A stretch of 64,000 nucleotides of DNA from Glycocaulis alkaliphilus (GCF_004000605.1 NZ_CP018911.1:496001-560000), one strand, 5' to 3'. Positions 34,547 to 42,573 are shown, counted from the stretch's first letter. Made by a program: numbers and translations. The notes: generated by a model not told the origin, from the letters alone.

Positions 34547-35802
34547 AAAACCCGCTCTCCACCATAAAGGCCATGTTCTCGCGCCTCGAACAGCGGGCCG
34601 GACACTTCGCCGGGAGCGCCGATCCCGAACCCGCCTTGCCGCCCATATCCAGCGGGCTTTTTGACGGTCTGATTGCTGCGCACGTGGATCCGGAACGCGC
34701 TTCACGCCATGCTGTCGCGCTCCGGTGCATCGCAGTGCAGGCCGAGAACCTCGCGGCGGTGCCGCTGAACCTTTACCGGCGCACCTCCAACGGTGGACGC
34801 GAAAAAGCGTCTGATCACCCCCTGTATACGGTGCTCCATGACGCCCCCAATGGTGCCCTTACGGCCTATGAGGCGCGCGAGTTCCTTACCACTGCCCTGC
34901 TGATTTATGGCAACGCCTATGCCCGGCTTGAGCGCAATGGCCGGGGGCAGGTCACAGCGCTGTACCCGCTCGATCCGCGCGCCGTCACTGTCGAACAAAT
35001 CCGGGCCACGGGACGCTTGCGATACCGGGTGAGTGAAGCGCGCGGCGGCAATTACGTGCTTACCGCCGATGAAATGCTGCACCTGAGATACCGCCTCGAC
35101 CGGGCCGGTATCATGGGGCTTTCACCGCTTCGCCTCGCCAGCGAAACCATGGGGCTCGCACTGGCACAAACAGAGCTGGCGCAAGCCCAGGCGGTCAACA
35201 GCTTCCGTCCAGCCGGTTTCCTGTCCTTCCCTGAGACCCTCAATGCGGAACAACGCAATCAGGTTTCAGGTGCGTTCAAAAACCAGCTCACCGGCTCGCT
35301 GCGCACCAACTCGCTTATGGTGCTCGACGGCGGCGTGAAGTTCGAAGCGTTCTCGATACCGTCGAAGGACGCGGAATTCCTCGAAAGCCGGAAGCTCGCC
35401 AATCTGGACGTAGCCCGCATCTTTGGCGTCCCGCCGACAGTGGTTGGAATTCCAGACCATGCTACCTATTCGAACGTCGAACAGGAAAGCCGGGCACTTG
35501 TGCAGCGCTGTCTTTTCCCGCTCGCCAAGCGGATAGAACAGGCGATGACGGCAACGCTCATCAGCCCGGCCAGCCGTGGCGAGCTGTTCATTGAGCATGA
35601 CCTTGCCGGGCTGATGCGCGGCGATATCAAGTCCCGCTATGACGCCTACAAAATCGGCCGGGAATGGGGATGGCTGTCACCGAACGAAATACGCGGCTGG
35701 GAGAACCTTCCCGCCGTCGACGGCGGCGAGGAATACCTTTCCCCGCTCAATATGGCTCCACTGGGCAGCCGTGCGCCCGAAGAAGCGGGGGCAGGCCAGT
35801 GA
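34543..35802 (+). CDS. HK97-family portal protein
   Basis: Forms the ring at the head vertex through which DNA is packed. The 419-residue length and segments such as AVALRCIAVQAENLAAVPLN, YGNAYARLERN, HLRYRLDRAGIMGLSPLRLA and FGVPPTVVG are typical of the family. It overlaps the protease (ATGA) and, at its end, the next small gene (GTGA). A portal last in the head cluster is the reverse of the usual terL-portal-protease-capsid order. Confidence 0.92.
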   Translation: MKNPLSTIKAMFSRLEQRAGHFAGSADPEPALPPISSGLFDGLIAAHVDPERASRHAVALRCIAVQAENLAAVPLNLYRRTSNGGREKASDHPLYTVLHDAPNGALTAYEAREFLTTALLIYGNAYARLERNGRGQVTALYPLDPRAVTVEQIRATGRLRYRVSEARGGNYVLTADEMLHLRYRLDRAGIMGLSPLRLASETMGLALAQTELAQAQAVNSFRPAGFLSFPETLNAEQRNQVSGAFKNQLTGSLRTNSLMVLDGGVKFEAFSIPSKDAEFLESRKLANLDVARIFGVPPTVVGIPDHATYSNVEQESRALVQRCLFPLAKRIEQAMTATLISPASRGELFIEHDLAGLMRGDIKSRYDAYKIGREWGWLSPNEIRGWENLPAVDGGEEYLSPLNMAPLGSRAPEEAGAGQ

Positions 35803-36002
35803 GTACCCGCCGCAAGATACCATTCACTCAGGCGGAGATGAAGCGGCTTCTCGACGCTGCCCGCTTGAGCGGTATCGAGCGGCCAGTTCCGGTGTGCCGG
35901 GTGCTGCCTGATGGCACTTGCGAGTTGACGGCGCGCTCTGAACGCACCGACGCTGTTTATTCTGACGCGAACGAATGGGATAGGGCGCTTGGCCTCGATT
36001 AG
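35799..36002 (+). CDS. Small protein before the integrase, possibly excisionase-like
   Basis: 67 residues from a GTG start that overlaps the portal stop. It begins MSTRRKIPFTQAEMKRLLDA, a basic helical segment, and ends in an acidic tail (DANEWDRALGLD). Small proteins with this kind of basic, QAEMKR-like start often precede tyrosine integrases in alphaproteobacterial islands; some may be directionality factors, but no function is proved. It overlaps the integrase by 14 bases. Confidence 0.6.
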   Translation: MSTRRKIPFTQAEMKRLLDAARLSGIERPVPVCRVLPDGTCELTARSERTDAVYSDANEWDRALGLD

Positions 36003-37116
36003 GTTGAAATACGTTTCATCCTTTACGGATCGCCACGGGAAGCGGCGCTATCGCTTTCGCCGGAAGGGCGCGCCTGCCTGTTACCTGCCCGGAGAACCGG
36101 GAAGCAAAGAGTTCATGGACGCCTATGATGCGGCCATAAAAGGCGAGCTGGGCGCGGTGGCGCCCGTTGGCGTGAACCGCGCACCGCCCGGCAGCCTGTC
36201 TAATCTCATTGCGATCTACTACGGCTCGACCGCGTTTGACGGCCTTGAGCCTTCAACCAAGCGCACTTACCGTGCCAGCCTTGAGCCACTCCGCGACAAG
36301 TATGGCCAGCTCGCCGTACGGACTATGCAGACCAGGCATGTCGAAGCCATGGTGCGCGCGCTGGGGGACCGGCCCGCATCTGCCAACAAGCTGCTAAAGA
36401 GGCTCAAGACGCTTTTCGAGCTTGCCGTTAGAATGGGCTGGCGCACCGATAACCCCGCAGCGCCGGTGCGGCCCTACAGGATCAAGAGCGACGGCTTTCA
36501 CGCGTGGACCGAAGACGAAATTCACGCCTTCAAAACCGCGTATCCGAGCGGCTCGCGCGAACGTCTGGCGCTGGCGCTGTTGCTGTGCACCGGCCAGCGC
36601 AGCGGCGACGTGGCACGTATGGGGCCGCAAGCAATAGTGCGCCTACCTGACGGTGCGAGGGCGATCAAGCTCAGGCAGCAAAAGACCGGCAAGGCACTTC
36701 TATTGCCGATCCTGCCGGAGCTTGAACGGGAGCTTGCTGCCGGCAACGCCTCACATCTGGTGTTCATAGTGACTGAATACGGCCGCCCGTTCAGCGTGAA
36801 AGGCTTCCAGCAATGGTTTGCCGCGCGGGCAAAGGCGGCAACCGGCAATGACCGCTGTACCGCCCACGGCCTTAGGAAGGCCTGTGCTGTGCGGCTGGCC
36901 AATGCCGGGGCCACGTCTCACCAGATACAAGCTATCACCGGGCACACAAGCCTGTCAGAGGTTCAGCATTACACCGCCGCGCGCGATCAAGTTCAGCTCG
37001 CGCAATCTGCCTTTGGCCTTCTCTCAGGCGGCACAAGTGGCGAACACACAGTGTCTAACCTGAGCAAAAGGTTAGACAGTTCTGAGCCTAAACCCATGAA
37101 AGCAAAGGAGAAATAA
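35989..37116 (+). CDS. int: Tyrosine recombinase (integrase) of the element
   Basis: A 375-residue site-specific recombinase. The N-terminus (ADRHGKRR-like YRFRRKGAP) is an arm-binding domain, a SAM-like core-binding domain follows (LEPSTKRTYRASLEPL), and the catalytic residues are Arg in CTGQRSGDVAR, HGLRKA with the His-x-x-Arg pair, the GHTS histidine and the HYTAA tyrosine. The start is TTG, inside the preceding gene. The gene ends eight bases from attR, and arm-type repeats lie in its last 66 bases. Being last in the head operon means its translation is coupled to the portal. Confidence 0.92.
   Translation: MASIRLKYVSSFTDRHGKRRYRFRRKGAPACYLPGEPGSKEFMDAYDAAIKGELGAVAPVGVNRAPPGSLSNLIAIYYGSTAFDGLEPSTKRTYRASLEPLRDKYGQLAVRTMQTRHVEAMVRALGDRPASANKLLKRLKTLFELAVRMGWRTDNPAAPVRPYRIKSDGFHAWTEDEIHAFKTAYPSGSRERLALALLLCTGQRSGDVARMGPQAIVRLPDGARAIKLRQQKTGKALLLPILPELERELAAGNASHLVFIVTEYGRPFSVKGFQQWFAARAKAATGNDRCTAHGLRKACAVRLANAGATSHQIQAITGHTSLSEVQHYTAARDQVQLAQSAFGLLSGGTSGEHTVSNLSKRLDSSEPKPMKAKEK
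37051..37078. repeat. Right arm-type inverted repeat, candidate integrase site
   Basis: GTGTCTAACC and GGTTAGACA form an inverted pair inside the 3' end of the integrase gene, 46 bases from the attR core. The left end of the element carries the same GTGTCTAAC. The symmetric placement suggests binding sites for integrase or excisionase. Confidence 0.6.
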
Positions 37117-37123
37117 ATGCACA

Positions 37124-37139
37124 TGGTGGGCCCGGAGGG
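37124..37139. other. attR core, within the tRNA gene
   Basis: The 16-base core TGGTGGGCCCGGAGGG is the reverse complement of the tRNA 3' end including CCA, so integration leaves the tRNA intact. It matches attL exactly. Confidence 0.88.
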
Positions 37140-37200
37140 ACTCGAACCCCCAACCAAGCGGTTATGAGCCGCCGGCTCTGACCAGTTGAGCTACAGGCCC
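37124..37200 (-). tRNA. tRNA with CAU anticodon (Ile2 or Met)
   Basis: A 77-base tRNA with an encoded CCA. The acceptor stem GGGCCTG pairs with CGGGCCC (one G-U), the anticodon loop is CTCATAA (anticodon CAU), and the T loop is TTCGAGT. The anticodon arm GGCGGCTCATAACCGCT is closer to the lysidine-modified isoleucine tRNA than to elongator methionine, but identity should be taken from a classifier. It is the integration target of the neighbouring element. Confidence 0.9.
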
Positions 37201-37440
37201 ACCGTAGCGCCCTGATAGCGCAGGCTGGCGGGAGGGGGAAGCGCGCGCTTCACGCCAATTTCCGCGTCCGCCGGAACGCGATGGCCATGGGCACGCCACC
37301 ACCCCGCCTTGCTTTTGCCTCGCGTGCATGGGGAGATGGGCAAATCGTGATGCAACCCGGACGATGCCGGATCGTTATCCGGTCCGGGGCGCGGGAGGGT
37401 TTCGCCTGCGCGCGATACGGATTGAAAGCGGAGATTGACA

Positions 37441-38217
37441 ATGAACCATAGTTTAAACGTTACACCGGCCCGTATGGCCTTGCGGCGGCGCCTGACCGGC
37501 GCGGCCCTGGCCGCTGGCCTGCTGCTGGGCGCGGCGGCGATGATGCCGGTGCCTGCCTTCGCGCAGGCGCAGTCAGAGACGCAGGAGGGCCGCCTGTCCC
37601 TGTCGGCGCAGGGCGAGGTGCGTATCGCGCCGGACATGGCCACGGTCAGCGCCGGGGCGCGCACGCGCGCCGACACCGCAGCCGAGGCACTGGCCGCCAA
37701 TGCGCGGGCCATGTCGGGCGTGTTTCAGGCGCTGGAGCGCGCAGGCATTGCCCGGCGTGACATCCAGACCTCCGGCCTGTCGCTGAATGCGGTCTATGAG
37801 CCCTATGATTCCGAGCGTGGGCGCGACCAGCGTATTGCCGGTTATGAGGCCAGCAATACGGTGCGCGTGATCGTGCGCGACATGGACCGTGTGGGCCGCA
37901 CGATTGATGCGCTGGTGTCCTCCGGTGCCAACCAGCTGCAGGGCGTGAATTTCACCCATTCCGATCCGGCCGAGGCGCGCGACGAAGCCCGCCGCCGCGC
38001 GGTGAACGAGCTGAACCGCTTGCGGTCTCTTTATGCCGAGGCTGCCGGAATCTCGACGGGCCGGCTGATCTCGCTGAGCGAGAGCAGTTCCAGCCAGCCT
38101 TCGCCGATGATGTATGCCCGCGCCGAATCCGTCTCGATGGATGCCGGTACCGAAGTGGCACCGGGCGAGATCACGATCTCGGTCAATGTGGATGCGGTCT
38201 GGGCCATCCAGCCCTGA
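37441..38217 (+). CDS. SIMPL-domain periplasmic protein
   Basis: A 258-residue exported protein. The signal peptide ends in AFAQAQ, and the SIMPL (DUF541) fold follows: LSLSAQGEVRIAPDMATVSAG, the Q-T-S-G-L-S segment, VRVIVRDMDRVG and a C-terminal ITISVNVDAVW. Members of this family sit in the periplasm or envelope and are tied loosely to oxidative or membrane stress. The ATG chosen has GGAG eight bases upstream. It is convergent with the HAD hydrolase gene. Confidence 0.85.
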   Translation: MNHSLNVTPARMALRRRLTGAALAAGLLLGAAAMMPVPAFAQAQSETQEGRLSLSAQGEVRIAPDMATVSAGARTRADTAAEALAANARAMSGVFQALERAGIARRDIQTSGLSLNAVYEPYDSERGRDQRIAGYEASNTVRVIVRDMDRVGRTIDALVSSGANQLQGVNFTHSDPAEARDEARRRAVNELNRLRSLYAEAAGISTGRLISLSESSSSQPSPMMYARAESVSMDAGTEVAPGEITISVNVDAVWAIQP

Positions 38218-38226
38218 TGGAAGCGC

Positions 38227-39060
38227 CTACCAGACGAGGTCCGGGGCCTGCCAGCGCGGGCTCCGGCCGTCCGGCCAGCTGATCTCGCCGGAATTGATCC
38301 CGCCGGTGATGAACAGGCAGTCCAGCCCTTCGCGGTTTGCACCCGCCAGATCGGTCGCCGGCCCGTCGCCGATCGCGAGGATACGCGCCTTGGGCGGGGT
38401 TTCGCCGGACAGCTTGGCCAGCGCGTCATAGGCCAGCTCATAGATCGGCGTGTGCGGCTTGCCGGCATAGAGGGCGGTGCCGCCGAGCGCTTCATAGGCC
38501 TGCGCCAGTGCGCCCGCGCAATAGAGCAGCCGCCCGCCTGGCCCCTGAACCACTATGTCGGGATTGGCGCAGACCATGGGCAGGCCCAGCGCCGCCGCCT
38601 CATTCAGAAGCCCGGCATAATCCTCCGGCGTCTCGTTCTCATAATCGACAAGGCCGGTGCAGGAGATGAGTTTTGCATCCTGCAGGCCGGAAAACCTGAG
38701 GCCCGTGCCCGCATAGATCGGATCGTCAAAGTCCGGCCCCAGCTTGTAGGCCGGACCGGCGCCAAAGCGTGACAGCAGGGCGTGTGTGGCATCGCCGGAG
38801 GTGACGGCGGCGTCCCACACGCCATCGGGCGCGCCCATGCCTTTCAGGAAGCGCTCCAGCGAAGGCGCACGGCGCGGCGAGTTGGACACCAGGCAGACCC
38901 GGCCCCCGTGTTGCCGGAAGCGGACCAGCGCATCCAGCGCAGGTCCGATCAGGCTCTCCCCGTCACGGATGACACCCCAGACATCGCACAAAATGGCGTC
39001 ATACTGAGCGGCCAGCGCGCCGAGGCGCGCTGGCGCTGAAGCGTCAGATGCGGCCATCAC
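38227..39060 (-). CDS. HAD-superfamily hydrolase, IIA subclass
   Basis: A 277-residue phosphatase-type protein. Motif I is DVWGVIRDG (Asp26), motif II VCLVSNSPRR, the conserved lysine is in YAGKPHTPIYELAY, and motif IV is AIGDGPATDLAGAN. This arrangement belongs to the NagD/PGP-like IIA subclass, and the alphaproteobacterial members are usually annotated as HAD-type hydrolase with unknown substrate. It overlaps mlaC by four bases, so it is the third gene of the mlaA-mlaC operon. Confidence 0.82.
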   Translation of the reverse strand: MMAASDASAPARLGALAAQYDAILCDVWGVIRDGESLIGPALDALVRFRQHGGRVCLVSNSPRRAPSLERFLKGMGAPDGVWDAAVTSGDATHALLSRFGAGPAYKLGPDFDDPIYAGTGLRFSGLQDAKLISCTGLVDYENETPEDYAGLLNEAAALGLPMVCANPDIVVQGPGGRLLYCAGALAQAYEALGGTALYAGKPHTPIYELAYDALAKLSGETPPKARILAIGDGPATDLAGANREGLDCLFITGGINSGEISWPDGRSPRWQAPDLVW

Positions 39061-39677
39061 TGCATGCGCTGGCGCAGGGCGCGCGTTGCGGCGCTGACAT
39101 CACCGCGCGCATTGCCGATAATGCTGGTGATCTCCTCGCGCTGTGTCTGGGCGAGCCACACACCCATCACCTCGGCATCGACAACTTTCATGCCGTCATC
39201 AGTGCTCATCACCCGCCAGTTCACCGGCACGTCATCGCCCGCGCCATTGGCCCGCACGGTGGAGCGCACAATGAAGTCGCCCTGCGAACGCGTCACCGAG
39301 CCGGTGACTTCCAGCGTCTGCCCGGCATAATTGCCCAGCTCGCTCTCATACACATTGATGGCGAACTCCCGGAACACGGTCCGGAATTCCTCCAGCTCCG
39401 CCTCGTCCGCGCCACGGCGATAGCGTCCAAGCACGAAATTGGTAATGCGCGGCACATCGGCCAGCACGTCGATCCGGTCGCGGAAATTGCGTTTCAGGGC
39501 CTCCTCGTCCAGCTCGCCCTCGTTATAGGCCTGCAGGGCGTTGATAACCTCTTGCGCCTCGCGCTGGACAAAGGCTTCTGCCTCGCTGGCGCTCTGCGCG
39601 GACGAAGGCTGGGCGAAGACGAGCAGGGCGAAGGCCGCAACGAGGCCCGTGGCCGAAAATTTGAATAATTGGAGCAT
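39057..39677 (-). CDS. mlaC: MlaC-type phospholipid-binding periplasmic protein
   Basis: Carries phospholipids between outer and inner membrane. A signal peptide (MLQLFKFSATGLVAAFALLVF to SSAQ) is followed by the MlaC/Ttg2D domain: EEALKRNFRDRIDVLADVPR, FVLGRYRR, and VNWRVMSTDDGMKVVDAEVM near the C-terminus. The 206-residue length is typical. The ATG follows AGGAAAC; the open frame upstream overlaps mlaA and is not used. It follows mlaA by 37 bases. Confidence 0.88.
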   Translation of the reverse strand: MLQLFKFSATGLVAAFALLVFAQPSSAQSASEAEAFVQREAQEVINALQAYNEGELDEEALKRNFRDRIDVLADVPRITNFVLGRYRRGADEAELEEFRTVFREFAINVYESELGNYAGQTLEVTGSVTRSQGDFIVRSTVRANGAGDDVPVNWRVMSTDDGMKVVDAEVMGVWLAQTQREEITSIIGNARGDVSAATRALRQRMQ

Positions 39678-39714
39678 GTTTCCTGTCCTGGTAGCTGGCG
39701 TGGCTCCCATCACG

Positions 39715-40440
39715 TCAGTCGAAATCGGGCAGATCATTGAAGTCCTGCGCTGTTCCCAGCGCATTGGCCCGGTTCTGCCGGTAGACCGAGCGCAACTGAA
39801 CGTAGGGGTCGATGGCACTACGTTCCAGACTCTGGAAGGTTTCATCGAGCTGCAGCCTGACGTCTATCGCATAGATGGCCCGGTAGACCCAGATCGCCTC
39901 CGTCTCGCGGACATCCTCGACCCAGTAGGTGGGGTGGGGATAACGGTCCACAAACCGGCCAAACGTGTCGCGCACGCTGGACGGGCCGAGGAAGGGCAGG
40001 ACCATGTAGGGTCCGCTCTCCACGCCCCAGTGTCCGAGTGTCAGGCCGAAATCGGTATCGCGCCGCGCGATATTGGCTTCGCTGGCAACGTCAAACAACC
40101 CGCCCACGCCGACAATCGTGTTAAGGCCAAAGCGGCTGGCGGTCGCGAAGGCGTCACCCGGACGGCCCTGCAGCAGCAGGTTGGCGAACACGACCGGTTC
40201 ATTGAGATTTCTCAGCGCATTGCGCACGCCCAGGCGTCCTGTGCGCGGTACTGCACCGCGATAGGCATAGGCGACCGGGGCGATGACAGCCTCGTCGGCG
40301 GCGGCGTTGAAGCTGAACACGGCCCGGTTCAGTGGCTCGAACGGATCATTGGCCTGAAGGGATTCCGGGCGTGTGGTGCAGGCTGCCAGAGCAAGTCCGG
40401 CAAGGACAACAGGTCCTGCAAGGCGTAATTGGCGCATCAA
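39715..40440 (-). CDS. mlaA: MlaA (VacJ) outer-membrane lipoprotein
   Basis: Removes misplaced phospholipids from the outer leaflet. The signal peptide ends in the lipobox LALAAC, and DPFEPLNRAVFSFN, FGLNTIVGVGGLFDVA, DFGLTLGHWGV and LPFLGPSSVRD are family hallmarks. The 241-residue length is normal. It is the first gene of an mlaA-mlaC-HAD operon and divergent from metF. The inner-membrane parts of the Mla system are not in the window. Confidence 0.93.
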   Translation of the reverse strand: MMRQLRLAGPVVLAGLALAACTTRPESLQANDPFEPLNRAVFSFNAAADEAVIAPVAYAYRGAVPRTGRLGVRNALRNLNEPVVFANLLLQGRPGDAFATASRFGLNTIVGVGGLFDVASEANIARRDTDFGLTLGHWGVESGPYMVLPFLGPSSVRDTFGRFVDRYPHPTYWVEDVRETEAIWVYRAIYAIDVRLQLDETFQSLERSAIDPYVQLRSVYRQNRANALGTAQDFNDLPDFD

Positions 40441-40565
40441 TCGTATTTCCCTTCAAGCGCAGCTGTCTGCCCGATGCCCCCGCATCCAGCTGACTTAGAT
40501 AAGGCGTCCATGCGTTTTGCCAAAGATCGATTTGTGTCTTTGGCATTGAAGCATGCTGGATAATC

Positions 40566-40585
40566 GCATAAACATATCCTTATGT
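40566..40585 (+). promoter_or_regulatory. Palindromic operator upstream of metF
   Basis: GCATAAACATATCCTTATGT is the near-exact reverse complement of the palindrome in the copy 1 hom promoter and similar to that in copy 2. It lies 26 bases before the metF start, just after a GATAAT -10-like hexamer. A common regulator of methionine genes is implied; SahR-type ArsR proteins are the best-known candidates. Confidence 0.6.
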
Positions 40586-40611
40586 AGTTGTTTGCGATGC
40601 GAGGCGGCACC

Positions 40612-41502
40612 ATGCCCGATGGGCGCACCCTGCCGGTCCGGCCCGGCCCGGCCATATCCTTCGAGTTCTTCCCGCCCAAGAGCGAGGCCATGGAAGAGCG
40701 GCTGTGGGATTCCATCTCCCGGCTGGCGCCGCTCGACCCGCTCTATGTGTCGGTGACGTATGGGGCGGGCGGCTCGACGCGTGACCGGACGCACCGCACG
40801 GTGCGCCGCATCGTGGAAGAGACGGCTCTCAAACCCGCAGCCCATCTGACCTGTGTGGATGCGCGCTGCGAGGAGGTCGACGAGGTCATCCGTGATTACT
40901 GGGCGGCGGGCGTGCGCCATATCGTGGCGCTGCGCGGCGATCCGCCCAGCGGGGTTGGTGATCGTTATGAGCCGTTCGATGGCGGCTACGCCAATGCAGC
41001 GGAGCTGGCGGCTGGCATCCGCGCAGTGGGCGATTTCGAGGTGTCGGTCGGCTGCTATCCGGAAAAGCACCCTGAAAGCGCGAGCTTCGACCACGATATA
41101 GATCTCTTGAAAGCCAAGATCGACAATGGCGCAACGCGCGCCATCACCCAGTTCTTCTTCGATGCGGATGTGTATTTCCGCTATCTGGACCGGGTGCGCA
41201 AAGCGGGCATCGATATTCCCATCGTGCCGGGTATCATGATGCAGTCCAACTTTGCCGGGCTGGTGCGCATGGCGGGCCTGTGTGGCGCTTCGATCCCGGC
41301 CCGCCTGTTTGACCTTTTCGACGGGCTGGAAAGCGATCCCGGCACGCGTGAGCTTCTCACCGCCAATGTGGTCGCTGATCTGTGCCATGATCTGTGCGAC
41401 CAGGGCGTTGACCAGCTCCACTTCTACACCCTGAACCGGGCCGAGCTGGCGCTGGCGACCTGCCGGCTGCTGGGCGTGCGTCCGGTGGAAATGGCGGCCT
41501 GA
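40612..41502 (+). CDS. metF: Methylenetetrahydrofolate reductase
   Basis: Supplies 5-methyl-THF for methionine synthase. Family segments include [14 protein letters not shown] near the N-terminus, [36 protein letters not shown] and the FAD-binding [28 protein letters not shown] is at the C-terminus. I use the ATG that follows GAGG at seven bases, giving 296 residues; an ATG five codons earlier is possible. metH follows after four bases. The methyltransferase-fused ArsR regulator gene that often precedes metF in related bacteria is not here. Confidence 0.93.
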   Translation: MPDGRTLPVRPGPAISFEFFPPKSEAMEERLWDSISRLAPLDPLYVSVTYGAGGSTRDRTHRTVRRIVEETALKPAAHLTCVDARCEEVDEVIRDYWAAGVRHIVALRGDPPSGVGDRYEPFDGGYANAAELAAGIRAVGDFEVSVGCYPEKHPESASFDHDIDLLKAKIDNGATRAITQFFFDADVYFRYLDRVRKAGIDIPIVPGIMMQSNFAGLVRMAGLCGASIPARLFDLFDGLESDPGTRELLTANVVADLCHDLCDQGVDQLHFYTLNRAELALATCRLLGVRPVEMAA

Positions 41503-41506
41503 TCCC

Positions 41507-41851
41507 ATGAGTTTTGACCGGAAATCGCGCCTTGAGGCGCTCGAAGCGGAATCGCAAAAGCGCATCCTCGTGCTGGATGGTGCCATGGGCACGATGATCC
41601 AGCGCCTGAAACCGTCCGAGGAGGATTACCGGGGCGAGCGGTTTGCCGATTGGGGCAAGGCGCTCAAGGGCAATAACGATCTTCTGAACCTCACCAGGCC
41701 CGATGCGATACGCGATATTCACGTGGCCTATTTCGAGGCGGGCGCGGACCTGATCGAGACCAACACATTCTCGGCCACGACCATCGCCCAGGCCGACTAC
41801 GAGATGGAAGAGCTTGCCGCCGAGATCGCCCGCGAAGGCGCGCGCCAGACG
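41507..41851 (+). pseudogene. metH: Methionine synthase, N-terminal fragment cut at a junction
   Basis: Residues 1-115 match the homocysteine-binding domain of Met[48 protein letters not shown]. After [10 protein letters not shown] the frame continues into unrelated sequence that is the reverse complement of a histidine-kinase gene. A full MetH has over 850 residues even in split forms, so this piece cannot be active. The break lies in a GGCGCGCGCCAGAC microhomology. It could be a true rearrangement or an assembly chimera. Confidence 0.85.
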
Positions 41852-42007
41852 GTCTTCAAGCCAGGCCACGCGCTTCTGCCAGTGGGAACGGGCGCTGCGC
41901 ACACCCTCGGTCAGCCGCCAGGCCCAGAGCGCAGTCGCCACGGCAAAACCCACCGCTCCGCCGGTAACGATCAACGTTGCCAGCTGTGCCGGCTCGGTGG
42001 CCATCAT
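41837..42007 (-). pseudogene. Sensor histidine-kinase-like N-terminal fragment cut at the same junction
   Basis: 57 codons reading [16 protein letters not shown] to LEDRLARA: one membrane helix (residues 9-30) followed by a basic linker. This pattern is typical of the start of alphaproteobacterial PAS-domain sensor kinases. Downstream of LARA the frame runs antisense through metH, so the gene is truncated at the junction. The assignment rests on a short segment and is tentative. Confidence 0.55.
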
Positions 42008-42123
42008 GGCATGCCCCCTTCACTGCGCGGCCACGGCAAACAGACACGTGGCCATTGCGTGTCGGTGCGGCCGGACGAATCAGCAGTTTAACGGAAGGTG
42101 AATCCCGGCGCGAGAACAGGATA

Positions 42124-42573
42124 TCAGCGTATGCGCACCTGTCCGAGCACAAACTCGAACATCACCGTGCAGCCGGTCAGGTGGGCACCTTCACCCAGCG
42201 CGGCGAATCGCCAGGCCTGCACCGCACGGCGGGCCTCCCGGTCGAAGAACCGGCCGGGCACACCTTGCGCGATGCGCACATTCTCCACCGCCCCGGACTG
42301 GGCGACGTCGAACTGGACGATGGACCAGCCCTGCTCGCCGCGCGCCCAGCCCCGCGCCGGATAGTCCGGCAGCGGTGCATGCACGGCGCTGAGTGGCTCG
42401 CCCTGACACCCCTCGCTAGGGGCAATGCGCGCAATATTGGGCATGAGCGGCATTTGCGATTGCGGCATGAACGGTCCGCGCGCACGCGGATCGGCAACAG
42501 GTGCCGGCACGGACACGCAAGCCGGCAGAAGGGTTGCAAGAGCCGCAAGGGCAAGAAGCGGAGTGCTGCGCAT
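42124..42573 (-). CDS. TonB-like C-terminal domain lipoprotein (copy 2)
   Basis: Complete 149-residue protein. MRSTPLLALAALATLLPAC is a lipoprotein signal with the lipobox LLPAC. The C-terminal half (LPDYPARGWARGEQGWSIV, QFDVAQSGAVENVRIAQGV, FDREARRAVQAWRF) is the TonB C-terminal fold. The upstream open frame is longer by 46 codons but those would read through the hom promoter. It is divergent from hom, as in copy 1. Confidence 0.82.
   Translation of the reverse strand: MRSTPLLALAALATLLPACVSVPAPVADPRARGPFMPQSQMPLMPNIARIAPSEGCQGEPLSAVHAPLPDYPARGWARGEQGWSIVQFDVAQSGAVENVRIAQGVPGRFFDREARRAVQAWRFAALGEGAHLTGCTVMFEFVLGQVRIR

Larger units (their letters stand above)
28246..37139 (+). mobile_element. 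8.9-kb capsid-encoding, tail-less integrated element (phage-satellite-like)
   Basis: The element is bounded by the att repeats and all nine genes point the same way: replication-type HTH protein, HNH nuclease, small helical protein, large terminase, unknown, major capsid, prohead protease, portal, small xis-like protein, tyrosine integrase. No tail, head-tail connector, holin, endolysin or recognisable repressor is present. That set matches capsid-forming phage-inducible islands (cf-PICIs), satellites that build their own heads and borrow tails from a helper phage. A decayed siphophage is the alternative, but the genes are intact and compactly packed, which favours a functional satellite. Confidence 0.75.

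Noticed and set aside
28246-37139. Complete temperate prophage
   Set aside because: No tail, connector, lysis or repressor gene is present in 8.9 kb between exact att repeats, so it cannot form plaques on its own.
41357-42007. A 216-codon open frame on the minus strand that begins like a sensor kinase
   Set aside because: Only its first 57 codons resemble a kinase start; the rest reads antisense through metH and metF and is a product of the junction.
41800-42123. Insertion sequence or transposon at the junction between the two blocks
   Set aside because: No transposase, terminal inverted repeats or target duplication is visible; only a short GC microhomology is shared.
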